The notes: a model not told the origin generated them from the letters alone. Numbered from the stretch's first letter, positions 18,721-28,345 are shown. The stretch: 64,000 bases of DNA from Phycisphaerae bacterium (GCA_016873295.1 VGXM01000011.1:18223-82222), one strand, 5' to 3'. Made by a program: numbers and translations.

Positions 18721-19196
18721 TGGTGCGAGTCGGAAGAACGCGCCCAGAGGCGCGGGCGGGCGCCGCGGGTGCCACGGGCGATCCGCCTTGCGGTCGCCCG
18801 TGCCGGCGTCCGGACGGGCGTCGAACAGCCGCACGGGTCATCGGGCGGAGCGCCCGATGACCCGTGGCACCCGCCGTGCCACGACTGTTCGGCTCGGCGA
18901 ACAGTCGTGCTCTCCCCACCGGCACGACTGTGCCCCGAGCGGCACAGTCGTGGCACCCGGCGTGGTTGGAAGAATGCGCACCAAGGCGCCGGCGGACGCC
19001 GCGGGTGCCACGGGCGAGCCGCCTTGCGGATCGCCCGTGCCGGCGTCCGGACGGGCGTCGAACAGCCGCACGGGTCATCGGGCGAAGCGCCCGATGACCC
19101 GTGGCACCCGGGACGCACGGGTCACGGGCGAAGCGCCCGATGACCCGTGGCACCCGGGACGCATCCGTCCGCGGACTTCCGATTCGCGCCACTAGG
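18717..19196. repeat. Palindromic repeat array with imperfect terminal inverted repeats
   Basis: The ends, 18717-18736 and 19176-19195, are inverted repeats matching at 17 of 20 positions. Inside are two related units (about 18721-18872 and 18961-19110). Each has CGGGTGCCACGGGCGA, a small hairpin, GTCGAACAGCCGCACGGG, and a perfect 16-base palindrome with a 3-base loop (18832-18847/18851-18866 and 19069-19084/19088-19103). A third, one-base-shorter palindrome lies at 19116-19149. Two more 12-base-arm hairpins lie at 18880-18909 and 18923-18952. It fills the whole gap between the stop codons of the convergent HIT and PilZ genes. No protein frame is convincing. A REP/BIME-like or MITE-like element is most likely. 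Confidence 0.75.
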
Positions 19197-19551
19197 CGAC
19201 GCGCGCCGTCGCGAACGCCAGCCCCACGCGGTACCCACGCCCCAACCCCTCGCACCGCACCACCACGCCAGTCCGAACCCGCGGCGAGGGCGTCCGGATC
19301 ACGATCGTCATGGGCGTGCCCACGCCGATCGCGTCGTCCGTCGCCAGCCCCGCCCCGCCCGACGAGGCGTCCAGCACCCGGATCGGCACCACACGCCCGC
19401 CCTTCATCCCGCCCACCGATTGACACGCCGCCACCCCTTCTCCCTCGGCGGGCGAGCGCATGGACCGTCGGCGATCGAACCGCAGCGAATCACCGGTCGG
19501 CTCGGGCGGCTCGGCGGGCACGAACCTCAGCTTGCTCTCGTCGTGGGCCAT
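19192..19551 (-). CDS. PilZ-domain protein
   Basis: 119 residues, about one PilZ domain. RRRSMR corresponds to the RxxxR cyclic-di-GMP loop, and DASSGGAGL to the (D/N)xSxxG strand motif. YRVGLAFA is the last strand. So it probably binds cyclic-di-GMP and acts as a small cytoplasmic adaptor. ATG 19551 is preferred; an upstream ATG at 19587 adds 12 residues. The stop codon sits in the right-hand end of the palindromic array. Confidence 0.78.
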   Translation of the reverse strand: MAHDESKLRFVPAEPPEPTGDSLRFDRRRSMRSPAEGEGVAACQSVGGMKGGRVVPIRVLDASSGGAGLATDDAIGVGTPMTIVIRTPSPRVRTGVVVRCEGLGRGYRVGLAFATARVA

Positions 19552-19749
19552 GGTATCCCCCTGGGGCGTTGCGTCCTCTTCCTGCATCGGCCCACGCCCC
19601 GGGCGACTTCACCCCCGCGAGCCGACGGAGGTGTGTTCTCCGCCGATTCCGGGGGTTCTTCGGCGCGCCGAACCGATGAAACCCGCGCCGGTCGCGCCGA
19701 TACCATCCCGCCGCGACAGGCTCAGCCCCCGATCCCCAAGGAACAACCG

Positions 19750-20565
19750 ATGCTCACCAGCAGCAACCCCACCCTGCGTGCGTTCGATCGGATCGAGGCC
19801 CCCCGGTACCGCGACCTGGCCGGGCCCTCGGCGGGCGTCGAGGCCCGCCCGGGCGTGATGACGGTGCAGGGGACCGTCATCAAGACCGGCGTGCTGCTGG
19901 CGATCTGCGCCACCGTGGCGGTGCTGTTGTTCGGGCAGTTCGCCGCGGCGGTGCAGGGCGGGGCGGCGGGGAGCGTCACGCCCTGGCTGTGGGGGAGCCT
20001 GATGGGCGGGCTGGTGCTGGGGCTGATCATCTCGTTCAAGCCCACGACGGCCCCGTACCTGGCGCCGCTGTACGCGGCGGTCCAGGGCGTCCTGCTCTCG
20101 GCGCTCTCGGTGTTCGTGACCGTGCGGTACCTCAAGTCGGTGGACGTGGGGCTGATCTTCCAGGCGGTCACGCTGACGTTCGGCATCACGATCGCGATGC
20201 TGATCGCCTACGCGACGGGGATCTTCCGCCCGGGGCGGTTCCTGCGGGGCGTGTTCATCGCGGGGGCGGCGGGGATCATGCTCACGTACCTGATCGCGAT
20301 GGTCGCGGGGCTCTTCGGGGCGCCGATCGGGTTCCTGCACAACACCATCTTCGGGGCCGGGCCCATCGGCATCGGCTTCTCCGTCTTCTGCGTGGTCATG
20401 GCGACGCTGGGCATGGCCTTCGCCTTCTCGACCGTGCACCGCGGCGTGGAGGCCGGGGCGCCCCGGCACATGGAGTGGTTCGGCGCCTTCGCGATCCTCG
20501 TGGAGCTGGTGTGGCTCTACATCGAGGTGCTGCGCCTGATCGCCAAGCTGCGCAGCAACGACTGA
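19750..20565 (+). CDS. Bax inhibitor-1/YccA-like membrane protein
   Basis: 271 residues with seven hydrophobic segments after a soluble N-terminus of about 45 residues. The arrangement (helix pairs, GLILGLIISFKP, YLAPLYAAVQGVLLSALS, conserved C-terminal ELVWLYIEVLRLIAKL) is that of the YccA/BI-1 (TMBIM) family: pH-sensitive calcium leak or FtsH modulators. YYAVL-like aspartates of the family are only partly present (FSVFCVVMATLGMAF). It stands alone, converging on the dockerin protein that ends eight bases further. Confidence 0.85.
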   Translation: MLTSSNPTLRAFDRIEAPRYRDLAGPSAGVEARPGVMTVQGTVIKTGVLLAICATVAVLLFGQFAAAVQGGAAGSVTPWLWGSLMGGLVLGLIISFKPTTAPYLAPLYAAVQGVLLSALSVFVTVRYLKSVDVGLIFQAVTLTFGITIAMLIAYATGIFRPGRFLRGVFIAGAAGIMLTYLIAMVAGLFGAPIGFLHNTIFGAGPIGIGFSVFCVVMATLGMAFAFSTVHRGVEAGAPRHMEWFGAFAILVELVWLYIEVLRLIAKLRSND

Positions 20566-20572
20566 CGCGGGC

Positions 20573-21871
20573 TCACGGGCATTCTCCGCGGTTGTAGAGG
20601 TTGAGGAACTCGAGGAAGTCGTTGAAGTCGATGGCCGAGTCGTTGGTGAGGTCGGCGTAGAGGAAGTCGACGGGGTTGGCCGCGGGGTCCTGTGCGCGGT
20701 CGGAGCGCGACAGGAAGCACAGGAGGTCCGCCACGTCGATCACGCCGGACCCGTCGCAGTCGGCCAGGCACAGGGGCGGGATGACGGCGCGGAAGGGCTC
20801 GAAGCCTCCCGCGGCGTTGGTGCCGCCGCCGACCACGACGGTGCCGTCGTCGGAGACGTCGGCAATGCCCTCAAGGCGTTGCCAGCCGAGGAGGTTCACA
20901 TTGGCGGCGCGGAGGATGGACCAGAGCGTGCGGAAGCCGTGGATCGGGTCCCACAGGATCGCTTCGCTCTCGGGGAAGGCGAGGAGGCGTTGGCCGACGA
21001 CCACGCGGGCGTCGGCCGTGAACCCGTAGTGGTAGTGGGTGCGGATGTCCTGGCCGGGGAGGATGAAGTAGCCGGTGGGGTCGGAGTAGAGCCCGGCACG
21101 AGTGTACTCCTCGCCCCTCGGAGTCAAGAGGCCGATGGACGCTAGCGCCCAGCGGGCGTCGGGGGTGAGGTGTTGCGTGTAGGCCCGCACGGCGCCTGGG
21201 GGCGGCAGGGCCTCAAGGACCTCGACCTTGCCGTCGCGCCAGCGCACGCTGGCCGAGTGTTGCCTTGCCCACCCGACCGCGCCCATGATGATCCGTCCAT
21301 CCCCGCTGACGCCGCTGGCGCTCGCGTCGGTCGCGCCGGGGGGGAACGAAAGGGGGACCAACTCACGCTCCCCGACCCTCCACGACACGGCGACGTACCC
21401 CCACGGGAACAGGGCATCGCCCACCGCCGTGCTCCCGTCCGCGGAGATGGCCGCAAACCAGCCTTCGATCTGCCCGCCAAGCGGGTCAGGTGCCAGATAC
21501 CCCGCGCCTGCTGACCAGACCATCGGCACTGCGTAGTAGGGCGAGAACGGCTCCCCCGACCACCCTGGGAGTCGCTGTCCGTCGCGCGAGGCATCAACGA
21601 TGATGAAGTAGCCGGCGTGTCCGGGCGGTGGCCCGACGGTGCGCACACCGCCCGACGGGTCCGCGATGTGCAGCTGGAAGGCAATGGACTTGTCGATGCT
21701 GGTAAGCACCGCGAGGCGCCCGTCCCCGCTCACTCGCGCTGCCGAGATGTTGAAGGCACCCGGGCGTACGTAGCCAAGTGGCTCAAAGCTCGCCTGAGCC
21801 AGCGCGCCCTCCGGCACGATCGCCGCCGCGCACCACGCCCCGAGGAGTCGAGTTGCCGCGTTCAAGGGCAT
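20573..21871 (-). CDS. Secreted protein with degenerate dockerin tail
   Basis: 432 residues. Signal peptide (LLGAWCAAAIVPEGALAQ), followed by repeated segments of the kind ISADGSTAVGDA, VSGDGRIIMGAV, LTPDARWALASI, FTADARVVVGQR and VSDDGTVVVGGG, about 60 residues apart: the HAF-type/extracellular repeat that usually forms a propeller. The tail has DCDGSGVIDVADLLCFLS and DLTNDSAIDFNDFLEFLN and ends GECP. Its ATG lies inside the last codons of the gene upstream (10-base overlap with the end at 21862), so the two are translationally coupled. Confidence 0.75.
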   Translation of the reverse strand: MPLNAATRLLGAWCAAAIVPEGALAQASFEPLGYVRPGAFNISAARVSGDGRLAVLTSIDKSIAFQLHIADPSGGVRTVGPPPGHAGYFIIVDASRDGQRLPGWSGEPFSPYYAVPMVWSAGAGYLAPDPLGGQIEGWFAAISADGSTAVGDALFPWGYVAVSWRVGERELVPLSFPPGATDASASGVSGDGRIIMGAVGWARQHSASVRWRDGKVEVLEALPPPGAVRAYTQHLTPDARWALASIGLLTPRGEEYTRAGLYSDPTGYFILPGQDIRTHYHYGFTADARVVVGQRLLAFPESEAILWDPIHGFRTLWSILRAANVNLLGWQRLEGIADVSDDGTVVVGGGTNAAGGFEPFRAVIPPLCLADCDGSGVIDVADLLCFLSRSDRAQDPAANPVDFLYADLTNDSAIDFNDFLEFLNLYNRGECP

Positions 21872-24379
21872 GGCACGGCCCGCTCGGTGCGCAGCTTCTG
21901 GTTGTCGAGGTCATAGTCATCGGCCACAGGTCGGTTGCGCACGCGCCACCACCCCAAGTTGAGATCGGCGCGAAGCTGAAGCCCTGGCACAGGGGAAGGC
22001 CACCAGAGGTCGAAGAGGGCGGTGTCTGATCCATCCCTCACCCCGTTGCGGTCGAAGTCGCCGGGGCAGCGGGTCGAGCGGGCGAGGTTGATGCCGACCA
22101 CCGTGCCGTAGTCGTTCGAGAACCACCCCGTCTGCAACGACGGGTCCATGGGCACGCGGGCGGCCCATCCCAGGTTGTTCTCGTTGGGGGGCGGCGGGGC
22201 CTCACCCGGCGCGACGATCAGCGGCGTCCAGACCGACGCCGTCAGCGTGATCAACGCCCACTGCCGCGTCCACGCGGGCTCGGAGTCACCGTCGAACACG
22301 ACCAGCGTGTTGATCTGGTCGAAGGCCCCGGTCAGCGCCGCCGAACGGGCGTAGGAAAGGCTCGGCGGGTCATCGTTCGGCAGCCCGTCGGCCAGCAGCA
22401 GCGGGGTCTGGTACACGGCGGGGTTGTTGAACCGGCTCCCCACGAGGCGCGCGCGCGCGAGGTTGAGCGCCGGGGCGAAGACGTTGTCCGCCGGCGCCGG
22501 CCGCACGAGGTTGCGCAGCCGCTGCCCCAGCAGCGGGAGCGTATTCTGGTCCACGACCGTCCAGGGCACCAGCGACGCCGATTCCCCTCCCGTCGGCTGC
22601 GCGCCCACCGAGTGCAGAATCACGTTGATCGCCGCCGACTTGTCCCTCCGGACGATCGGCGGGTTGTTCGGGAAGAGCGGGTCGAAGGCCACGAGGGCGT
22701 CGGCCAGTCCGATGCACATCGCCGCCGCCTCGGTCGGACCCACCGACCCCGAGTTGTCCAGCACGAGCGTCAACTGGGCCTTGAGCGGGGCCGATCCCGG
22801 GACCGGCTCCAGGGCGAAGAGGTAGGCGTCGCTGTTTCCCGCGCCTGTCAACACGAGCGGCGGGTTGGAAGGGTCGAGCGTCATCGAGTAGCCGGGCGGC
22901 GCCCCCGCGTCGCCGAACGTGCCGCCCACCGCCACGGAGCCCCAACTGAGCGCGTCGGCGCCCACGGCGTGGGCGGCGTCGTCCTGCGCGCCGCCCCAGG
23001 TCCGACACCCGTCGTACGAGCCGTCGGGGCGCAGACGCAGCAGGAACGCGTCCTTCCCCCCCGCGCTGGAGCGCCAGTCCTGCCCCGGGCCCGGGTCGAA
23101 GTCAACCAGGCAGTACGGCGTGGACGTGGCGCTCGACGTGCCGCGCGACATCCCTTCCGCCAGCGTGGTGCACTCGAACCACCCGCAGACGAGCGCGCGA
23201 TCGAGCCCATCCACCGCCACGCCCGTCGCCCGCTCGTTCTGGGGCCCCTGGACCTGCCGCACCCACGCCTCCGACCCCGACAGGGCGTCGAGGCGCACCA
23301 CCACCACGTCGTCCAGCCCGAGCGTGCTGCGCAGGCGCCCCGCCGCGTAGACGTTGCCGCCGCTGTCCACCGCCACGCCGGCCCCCGCGTCGTCGCCCGC
23401 CCCGCCCAGCGTGTACACCCATTCCAGCACCAGCCGATTCGGGACCGCTGCCTCCGGGCGATACCGGGCCACGAACAGGTCGGTCCCGCCGGAGGAGGTG
23501 CGCCAGGCCGGCGCGCCGTCCGGATTGAAGTCGACGGCGCCCGAGAAGCACCCGGTGACAACGACCCCCTCGCGCTTGCGGTCGAACGCCACTCCCGTCA
23601 CCCGGTCGTTCCCCGCCCCGCCGATCCGGATGGTCCGCCACGCCAAGAAGGCCTCATTGACGATCTGGCGCAGTTGAAGGAACCCGTCCTCGCCGCCCAC
23701 CGGCGTGAGCTGCTGTTGCTCCTGGAAGTCCGTTGCAGCCGTGAAGTAACCGCCCACTCCCAGCAGATTGGCGCTCGAAAAGCACTGTGTTTCACCGAAC
23801 TTCTGATCACCGCTGCCCGCGGCGCACGCCGGCCCCGTGGCCACGCACAGCGCCTCGTTCACGCCCTCGCTCGTGAACACCGCCAGCCCGGTCATGGCGG
23901 GCGAGCCCGGCGACGGGAACGCCTCGCCGCGGGCGACGAACCCCACCCGTGCGGCCGAGGAGCGGGGGCCCATGTCGAGAAAGTCAACCGTGCCCACGAA
24001 CGAACCCGCCGCGAACGCCAACCGACGCTCGGCATGCCCGGTCCACGGGTTGAACGCCCCCAGCCCCAAGACCCGGCAAGATCCTCCGGGCTGCGCCATG
24101 AAGAGCGCGTCCCAGAGCGGCGCGTTGTCGCGCGACTGGAAGCGGATGAACCCGTCGGCCCCTCGCGCCCCGCCCAGGAGCAGCGTCCCGTCGTACAGCG
24201 CCGCCGCCGCCGGCCCCGATTCCCCGCCAGCCGTGCCCACCTGAACCGCGTACTGGCGCCCCAGGTGCGACGGCCACAGGGATTGCCCGCGGCTCTCAGA
24301 CACCGAACCCCCCCCCGAACGCCACAAGAGCCACCACACCCAGAGCCACAGTTCGACCGGCATCGGTCCGATCCTTCAT
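21862..24379 (-). CDS. Large secreted protein with SBBP-like repeats and a VWA-like segment; probable frameshift at a C9 tract
   Basis: About 838 residues after correction. The uninterrupted frame begins at 24363 but has no signal peptide. ATG 24379, behind AAGGA and a TTGACA promoter, opens a good signal peptide (AGRTVALGVVALVAFGGG) in another frame that stops soon after the nine-C run at 24308-24316. One base lost or gained in that run joins it to the main frame. The body has SBBP-like repeats (GGAGNDRVTGVAFD; GGAGDDAGAGVAVDSGGNVY) and then a von Willebrand A-like start (LTLVLDNSGSVGPTEAAAM, a DxSxS metal site). The tail is a degenerate dockerin-like block ending VPCP. Coupled to the gene at 20573. 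Confidence 0.72.
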
Positions 24380-24439
24380 GATGAGCCATCCTTTCAACGG
24401 CGCGCCGCCGCGCCCGAGGCCTCGAACGAGGCGCCATCC

Positions 24440-24469
24440 AGTCTACCGCCGACGGGCGGGCCTTGTCAA
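24440..24469 (-). promoter_or_regulatory. Strong sigma-70-like promoter
   Basis: On the minus strand TTGACA (24464-24469) and TAGACT (24440-24445) are 18 bases apart. It points to the ATG at 24379, about 55 bases further. This is the best -35/-10 pair seen in the window and supports the corrected start of the downstream gene. Confidence 0.6.
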
Positions 24470-24484
24470 CGGCATTATCTCGAT

Positions 24485-25588
24485 TCAGACGTTGAACAGG
24501 AAGTGGCACACGTCGCCGTCCTGGACGACGTAGTCGCGGCCTTCGACGCGCAGGCGCCCGGCCTCCTTGATCGCCTTCTCGCTCTTGAACCGCACCAGGT
24601 CGTCGATGCAGAAGACCTCGACGCGGATGAACCCCCTCTCGAAGTCGGTGTGGATGACGCCCGCGGCCTGCGGGGCCGTCGCCCCCGCCGGGATCGTCCA
24701 CGCCCGCACTTCCTTCGGGCCCGCCGTGTAGAAGCTCCGCAGGCCCAGCAGGTGGTACGCCGCCCGCGCCAGCGTCGACAGGGCCGGCTCCTTGAGCCCC
24801 AGCCCCTCCAGCATCTCGCCCCGGTCGGCGTCGGAGAGCCGGGCCAGCTCGCTCTCGATCTTGGCGCACACCGGGACCGCCTCCGATCCCTCGGCCGCGG
24901 CGTGCTCGCGGACGAGGCGGCACATCTCCCCCTCGCCGTGCAGGTCGTCCTCGCCCACGTTCATCACGTACAGCGTCTTCTTGCCCGTGAGCAGCCCCAG
25001 GTGCTTGAGCTGGCGGCGCTGCTCGGCGTCGTCGATCACCAGCGAGCGCGCGGGCCGCCCCGCCGCCAGCACCGGGCGCACCTTCTTGAGCGCCTCGAAC
25101 CGCGCCACCGCCTCGCGCTCGCCCCCCTTGGCCAATCGCTCGGCCTTCGAGAGCGCCGAGTCCACCGTCTCCAGGTCCGCGAGCATGAGCTCGGTCGCGA
25201 TCACGTCGATGTCGCGCATGGGGTCCACCGTGCCCGAGACGTGGATGATCTCCTCGCCCCCGACCGCGCGCGTGAAGCAGCGCACGACCTGCACGATCGC
25301 GTCCACCTCGCGGATGTGGCTCAGGAACTTGTTCCCCAGCCCCTCCCCCTGGCTGGCGCCCTTCACGATCCCCGCGATGTCGACCAGCCGCAGCGCCGCC
25401 GGCACGATCCGCTGCGTCGGGATGAACCCCGCGATGACGTCCAGACGCGGGTCCGGGATCGGCACCACCCCCACGTTGGGCTCGATCGTCGCGAACGGGT
25501 AGTTGGCGGCCAGGATGTTGCCCTTGGTCAGGGCGTTGAAGAGGGTGGACTTGCCGACGTTGGGCAAGCCGACGATGCCGGCGTCCAT
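24485..25588 (-). CDS. ychF: Redox-regulated ATPase/GTPase YchF
   Basis: 367 residues, normal length. The P-loop [15 protein letters not shown] is at the very N-terminus; the G2/G3 region [20 protein letters not shown] and the NMG-type G4 variant ([10 protein letters not shown]) follow. A coiled-coil insertion and the TGS domain ([20 protein letters not shown] to the C-terminus [13 protein letters not shown]) complete the Obg-family architecture. It binds ATP, associates with ribosomes and has a stress role in E. coli. ATG 25588 has GGAG upstream; the longer frame adds unrelated residues. Confidence 0.96.
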   Translation of the reverse strand: MDAGIVGLPNVGKSTLFNALTKGNILAANYPFATIEPNVGVVPIPDPRLDVIAGFIPTQRIVPAALRLVDIAGIVKGASQGEGLGNKFLSHIREVDAIVQVVRCFTRAVGGEEIIHVSGTVDPMRDIDVIATELMLADLETVDSALSKAERLAKGGEREAVARFEALKKVRPVLAAGRPARSLVIDDAEQRRQLKHLGLLTGKKTLYVMNVGEDDLHGEGEMCRLVREHAAAEGSEAVPVCAKIESELARLSDADRGEMLEGLGLKEPALSTLARAAYHLLGLRSFYTAGPKEVRAWTIPAGATAPQAAGVIHTDFERGFIRVEVFCIDDLVRFKSEKAIKEAGRLRVEGRDYVVQDGDVCHFLFNV

Positions 25589-25682
25589 GGGCGCGCTCCG
25601 AGAACGGTGACACCCTCGGGCGAGGGGTCGAGATGATAGGTTCTTCGGGCCCCGCCCCGCGCCTCTACCCTTCCCGCGACGC

Positions 25683-26039
25683 ATGGAAGTCTTTAAGGAG
25701 TTCAGGTTCGAGGCCGCGCACCGCCTCTCGGGTGTCCCCGAGGGGCACAAGTGCGCCCGCCTCCACGGGCACTCCTACCGCGTCCGCGTCTACGTCGAGG
25801 GCCCGCTCGACCCCCGCGTGGGCTGGGTCATCGACTTCGCCGACATCAAGAGGGCCTTCAAGCCCCTCTACGACCGCCTCGACCACTGCCTCCTCAACGA
25901 GCTCGAGGGCATCGGCAACCCCACCGCCGAGAACCTGGCCCGCTGGATCTGGCCCCGCCTCAAGCCCGCCCTCCCGGGCCTCTCGCGCCTCGAGGTCCGC
26001 GAGACGCCGACCAGCGGCTGCGTCTACCGGGGCGAGTAA
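25683..26039 (+). CDS. queD: 6-carboxytetrahydropterin synthase QueD
   Basis: 118 residues, standard for QueD/PTPS. Zinc-binding histidines are in FEAAHRL and RLHGHSY, and the catalytic cysteine in [19 protein letters not shown] supplies the second catalytic part, and ETPTSGCVY the conserved Glu that anchors the pterin. The enzyme makes 6-carboxytetrahydropterin for queuosine and 7-deazaguanine synthesis. No queC or queE lies adjacent. The start lacks a Shine-Dalgarno. It is divergent from ychF with a 94-base gap. Confidence 0.93.
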   Translation: MEVFKEFRFEAAHRLSGVPEGHKCARLHGHSYRVRVYVEGPLDPRVGWVIDFADIKRAFKPLYDRLDHCLLNELEGIGNPTAENLARWIWPRLKPALPGLSRLEVRETPTSGCVYRGE

Positions 26040-26110
26040 GACGGCACACCAAGCACGATCGCCCACGGCCTCACGAGCGCTTGCGCGACGGTGCGGCCGC
26101 GCGCCCGGCG

Positions 26111-27235
26111 TCAACGCGGCCGCCGGCGCCGTGAGCCCCACGCGGCCAGCCCGGCGAGGGCCAACGTCGCCATCGTGACCGCCCCGGGCACGCGGGCGTA
26201 GAAGTGCTGGTACACGCCCTGGTAATACGCCGTGCCGGTGAACGCCAGACCGTCGTCCGAGATCCCGCTGACACGGAACCCCTGCCACCCCTCGGTCGAA
26301 AGCCCGAACCGCCCAAGGTGGTCCTCGAACCGAACCCACTCCCGCGCGGCGGTGAAGTGCAGGTGGCTCTCCGACGCGCCCGAGCCGGAGCGCGGCGTGA
26401 AGATCGACGACACGACGGACCCGTCCCCCGTGATCTGAGGCCAGACCGGGCGAAGGTCGGGCCGGGGATCCTCCAGCCGCACACGACCGCCCGCCGACGA
26501 CCACGTCCACAGACCGGTGTCCACGACCTGCCCGGCGGCGTTGCGCAGCACCGAGATGCCCAGCGCCGCGCCACCCGCCGCCGTCAGCCCGTACACGTAG
26601 TCCGCCGTGAAACCGGGCACGGGCGCCAGGAACGTCATCCCCACGCCCTCGCGCCAGACAAAGGCCGACCCCAGCCCGCTCCCCGTCGGCGGCTCGCCAT
26701 AGCCTGCCGCCACCGAGCCGTCGGCCGACAGGGCGCGCACCTCGCCGGACCCCTGGGCCAACACGGTCCGCACACCCTCGCGGTAGATGGCGATCGCGGT
26801 GTCCACGCCGCCCCACGTTGAACCGTCGCGGGAGATCGCGTTCAGAGACCACACGCCTGGCGCGGCCAACTCGGGAGCGCCGCCCATGCCCTGCCTCCAG
26901 ACGGCGGCGACCGTCGCGACAGGGGACATGTGCTGCATGATGTCGCCAACGAACCGCGACCCGTCGGCGCTCGAAGCCGTGACGCGCGTGCCCAGGTAGG
27001 CTCCGTGTGCGGGCACGGGAACAAAGCCCCCGCCCGGCCACCAGCGATAGGTCGTGAACGTCCCGCCACCGTAGAACGTCGCGAAAACCGAGCCCCCATT
27101 GCCGGGCATTACTGCCGGCGACCATGCCCAATCCGAAAAACCGGACGGCTGCCCCAGCGGCAGCAGGAACGGCTGACCCACCGCTGTCGAAGCGACAAGC
27201 AGTGCGACGCACGCCATCAAACGCCACCGAACCAC
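26111..27235 (-). CDS. PEP-CTERM-type secreted protein with HAF-like repeats
   Basis: 374 residues. Signal peptide (LMACVALLVASTAVGQ). The body repeats ASSADGSRFVGDI, ISRDGSTWGGV, LSADGSVAAGYG, ITGDGSVVSSIF and ISDDGLAFTGTA, the HAF-type beta-repeat also seen at 20573. The C-terminus is VPGAVTMATLALAGLAAWG followed by RRRR: a short proline motif, hydrophobic helix and basic end, as in exosortase substrates. The proline motif is VPG rather than VPEP. It likely is processed by an exosortase elsewhere in the genome. Confidence 0.72.
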   Translation of the reverse strand: MVRWRLMACVALLVASTAVGQPFLLPLGQPSGFSDWAWSPAVMPGNGGSVFATFYGGGTFTTYRWWPGGGFVPVPAHGAYLGTRVTASSADGSRFVGDIMQHMSPVATVAAVWRQGMGGAPELAAPGVWSLNAISRDGSTWGGVDTAIAIYREGVRTVLAQGSGEVRALSADGSVAAGYGEPPTGSGLGSAFVWREGVGMTFLAPVPGFTADYVYGLTAAGGAALGISVLRNAAGQVVDTGLWTWSSAGGRVRLEDPRPDLRPVWPQITGDGSVVSSIFTPRSGSGASESHLHFTAAREWVRFEDHLGRFGLSTEGWQGFRVSGISDDGLAFTGTAYYQGVYQHFYARVPGAVTMATLALAGLAAWGSRRRRPR

Positions 27236-27299
27236 GCGCCACCTCCCAGGACATTATGCCATGGCGACGCCCTCCTGTTCAAGGCCAGGGGGCTTGACG

Positions 27300-27686
27300 A
27301 GGTTGGGGCGCATCGGTTAAAGCGGTTGCAGTCATTGTGTAGCGTGCAGCCGCAATGGCGGAAGCAGTTGGTGGCGTCGGAGGGTGTGACAAGGTCGAGG
27401 ACCGATTGCATCGCGTTCCAAAGGGCGTCCTTCGTGCGGCAGGCCAGCGAGCGCAGGGCCTGCTTGATCTTCGAGAAGACCATCTCGATGGGGTTGAAGT
27501 CCGGGCTGCAGGGCGGCGAGAGCATGACCCGGGCGCCGCGTTGCTCGATCAGCCGGCGCACCTTGTCGCCCCTGTGGCTGCCCAGGTTGTCCAGCACCAC
27601 GATGTCGCCGGGCCGCAGTGCGGGGCAGAGGACCTGCTCGACGAAGGCGGTGAACACGTCGGCATTGACCGGGCCGTCCACGACCG
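27300..27686 (-). pseudogene. IS630-family transposase, 5'-truncated
   Basis: The minus strand encodes VVDGPVNADVFTAFVEQVL, PGDIVVLDNLGSHRGDKV (second catalytic Asp), LSPPCSPDFNPIEMVFSKIK (catalytic Glu region) and FRHCG near the end. These are the C-terminal half of the DDE domain of IS630/Tc1-like transposases. The N-terminal HTH and first Asp are absent: homology stops at 27686, exactly where a copy of the palindromic element begins. No terminal inverted repeat or TA duplication was identified. It cannot be active. Confidence 0.82.
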
Positions 27687-27775
27687 TCGAACAGCCGCAC
27701 GGGTCACGGGCGAAGCGCCCGATGACCCGTGGCACCCGGAGCGCTCCGTCCACGGACTTCCGACTCGCGCCACCA
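27686..27775. repeat. Dispersed copy of the palindromic element
   Basis: This copy starts GTCGAACAGCCGCACGGG and carries the one-base-shorter palindrome (GGGTCACGGGCG-AAG-CGCCCGATGACCC), then GTGGCACCCGG and the end CGGACTTCCGACTCGCGCCAC. The same string ends the array at 19196 with few changes. It abuts the broken end of the IS630 remnant. Confidence 0.75.
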
Positions 27776-27865
27776 GAGGCCCCGAACGCCACCACTCCAA
27801 CCACGCACTCGCGGCGGCCGAACGAACCGCAACAAGCCCCTGACTTGTCCGGGGCCGGTGGTCGG

Positions 27866-28330
27866 TCAATGGCGCGGGGCTTCCGGGCGGCGACGGCGGC
27901 CCGCGACCAGGCCCGCCGCGGCGAGCAGGCCGAGCGCGCCGGGCGCGGGCACCGGCGTGATCCCGATGTTGTCCACCGCGAAGTCGTTGTCCGTGCCGTT
28001 GATCTCCGCGCGGAGGCGAAGCGTCGCGCTGTCGGCGCTCGCGGTGAACGTGAACGAAGAGGGGCGCCACAACCCGAGCGGCCCGGCGGTGCCGGTGAAG
28101 ATCTCCACGCCGTCGACAACCCCGGCGGATGACGTCCCGCCCACCGGAGAGAAGTTGACGTGCCAGCTCGCGGAACCGCCGGTAATCTCGCAGATCTGGC
28201 CAACGACCAAGCCGGTCACCACCTGCGAGATGCTGGGGTCGGTGGCCGCGGAACCGGCGTCGTTGAGGATGAAGAACCCGTCCGGGTTGCCCCCGCCCCG
28301 CGCGGAGCCGATTCCTCCCCGGCCCTGCCC
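27866..28330 (-). pseudogene. PEP-CTERM protein fragment lacking its N-terminus
   Basis: The frame contains GFFILNDAGSAATDPSISQV, then WHVNFSPVGGTSS, DGVEIFTGTAGPLGLW and a classic PEP-CTERM end (VPAPGALGLLAAAGLVAG plus RRRRP). There is no signal peptide; the frame opens directly after, and in phase with, the stop codon of the gene at 28346. A GTG at 28222 could start a 118-residue product, but that also would lack a signal. Most likely this is the surviving 3' end of a secreted beta-sandwich protein. Confidence 0.55.
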
Positions 28331-28345
28331 TGAATGCGAGGGGGT

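Noticed and set aside
16398..18860. 820-codon plus-strand open frame
   Set aside because: Antisense to pepA and then out of frame with the HIT gene; no motifs.
18832..19149. Palindromes considered as CRISPR repeats
   Set aside because: Spacing is irregular, flanks are repeated too, and no cas genes are present.
18721..19191. Several small frames within the palindromic array
   Set aside because: They arise from the repeats on both strands alike, lack start contexts and have no homology-like motifs.
27293..27321. TTGACG-17-TTAAAG as a plus-strand promoter
   Set aside because: It lies in the 3' end of the IS630 remnant, its -10 is poor, and no plus-strand gene follows.
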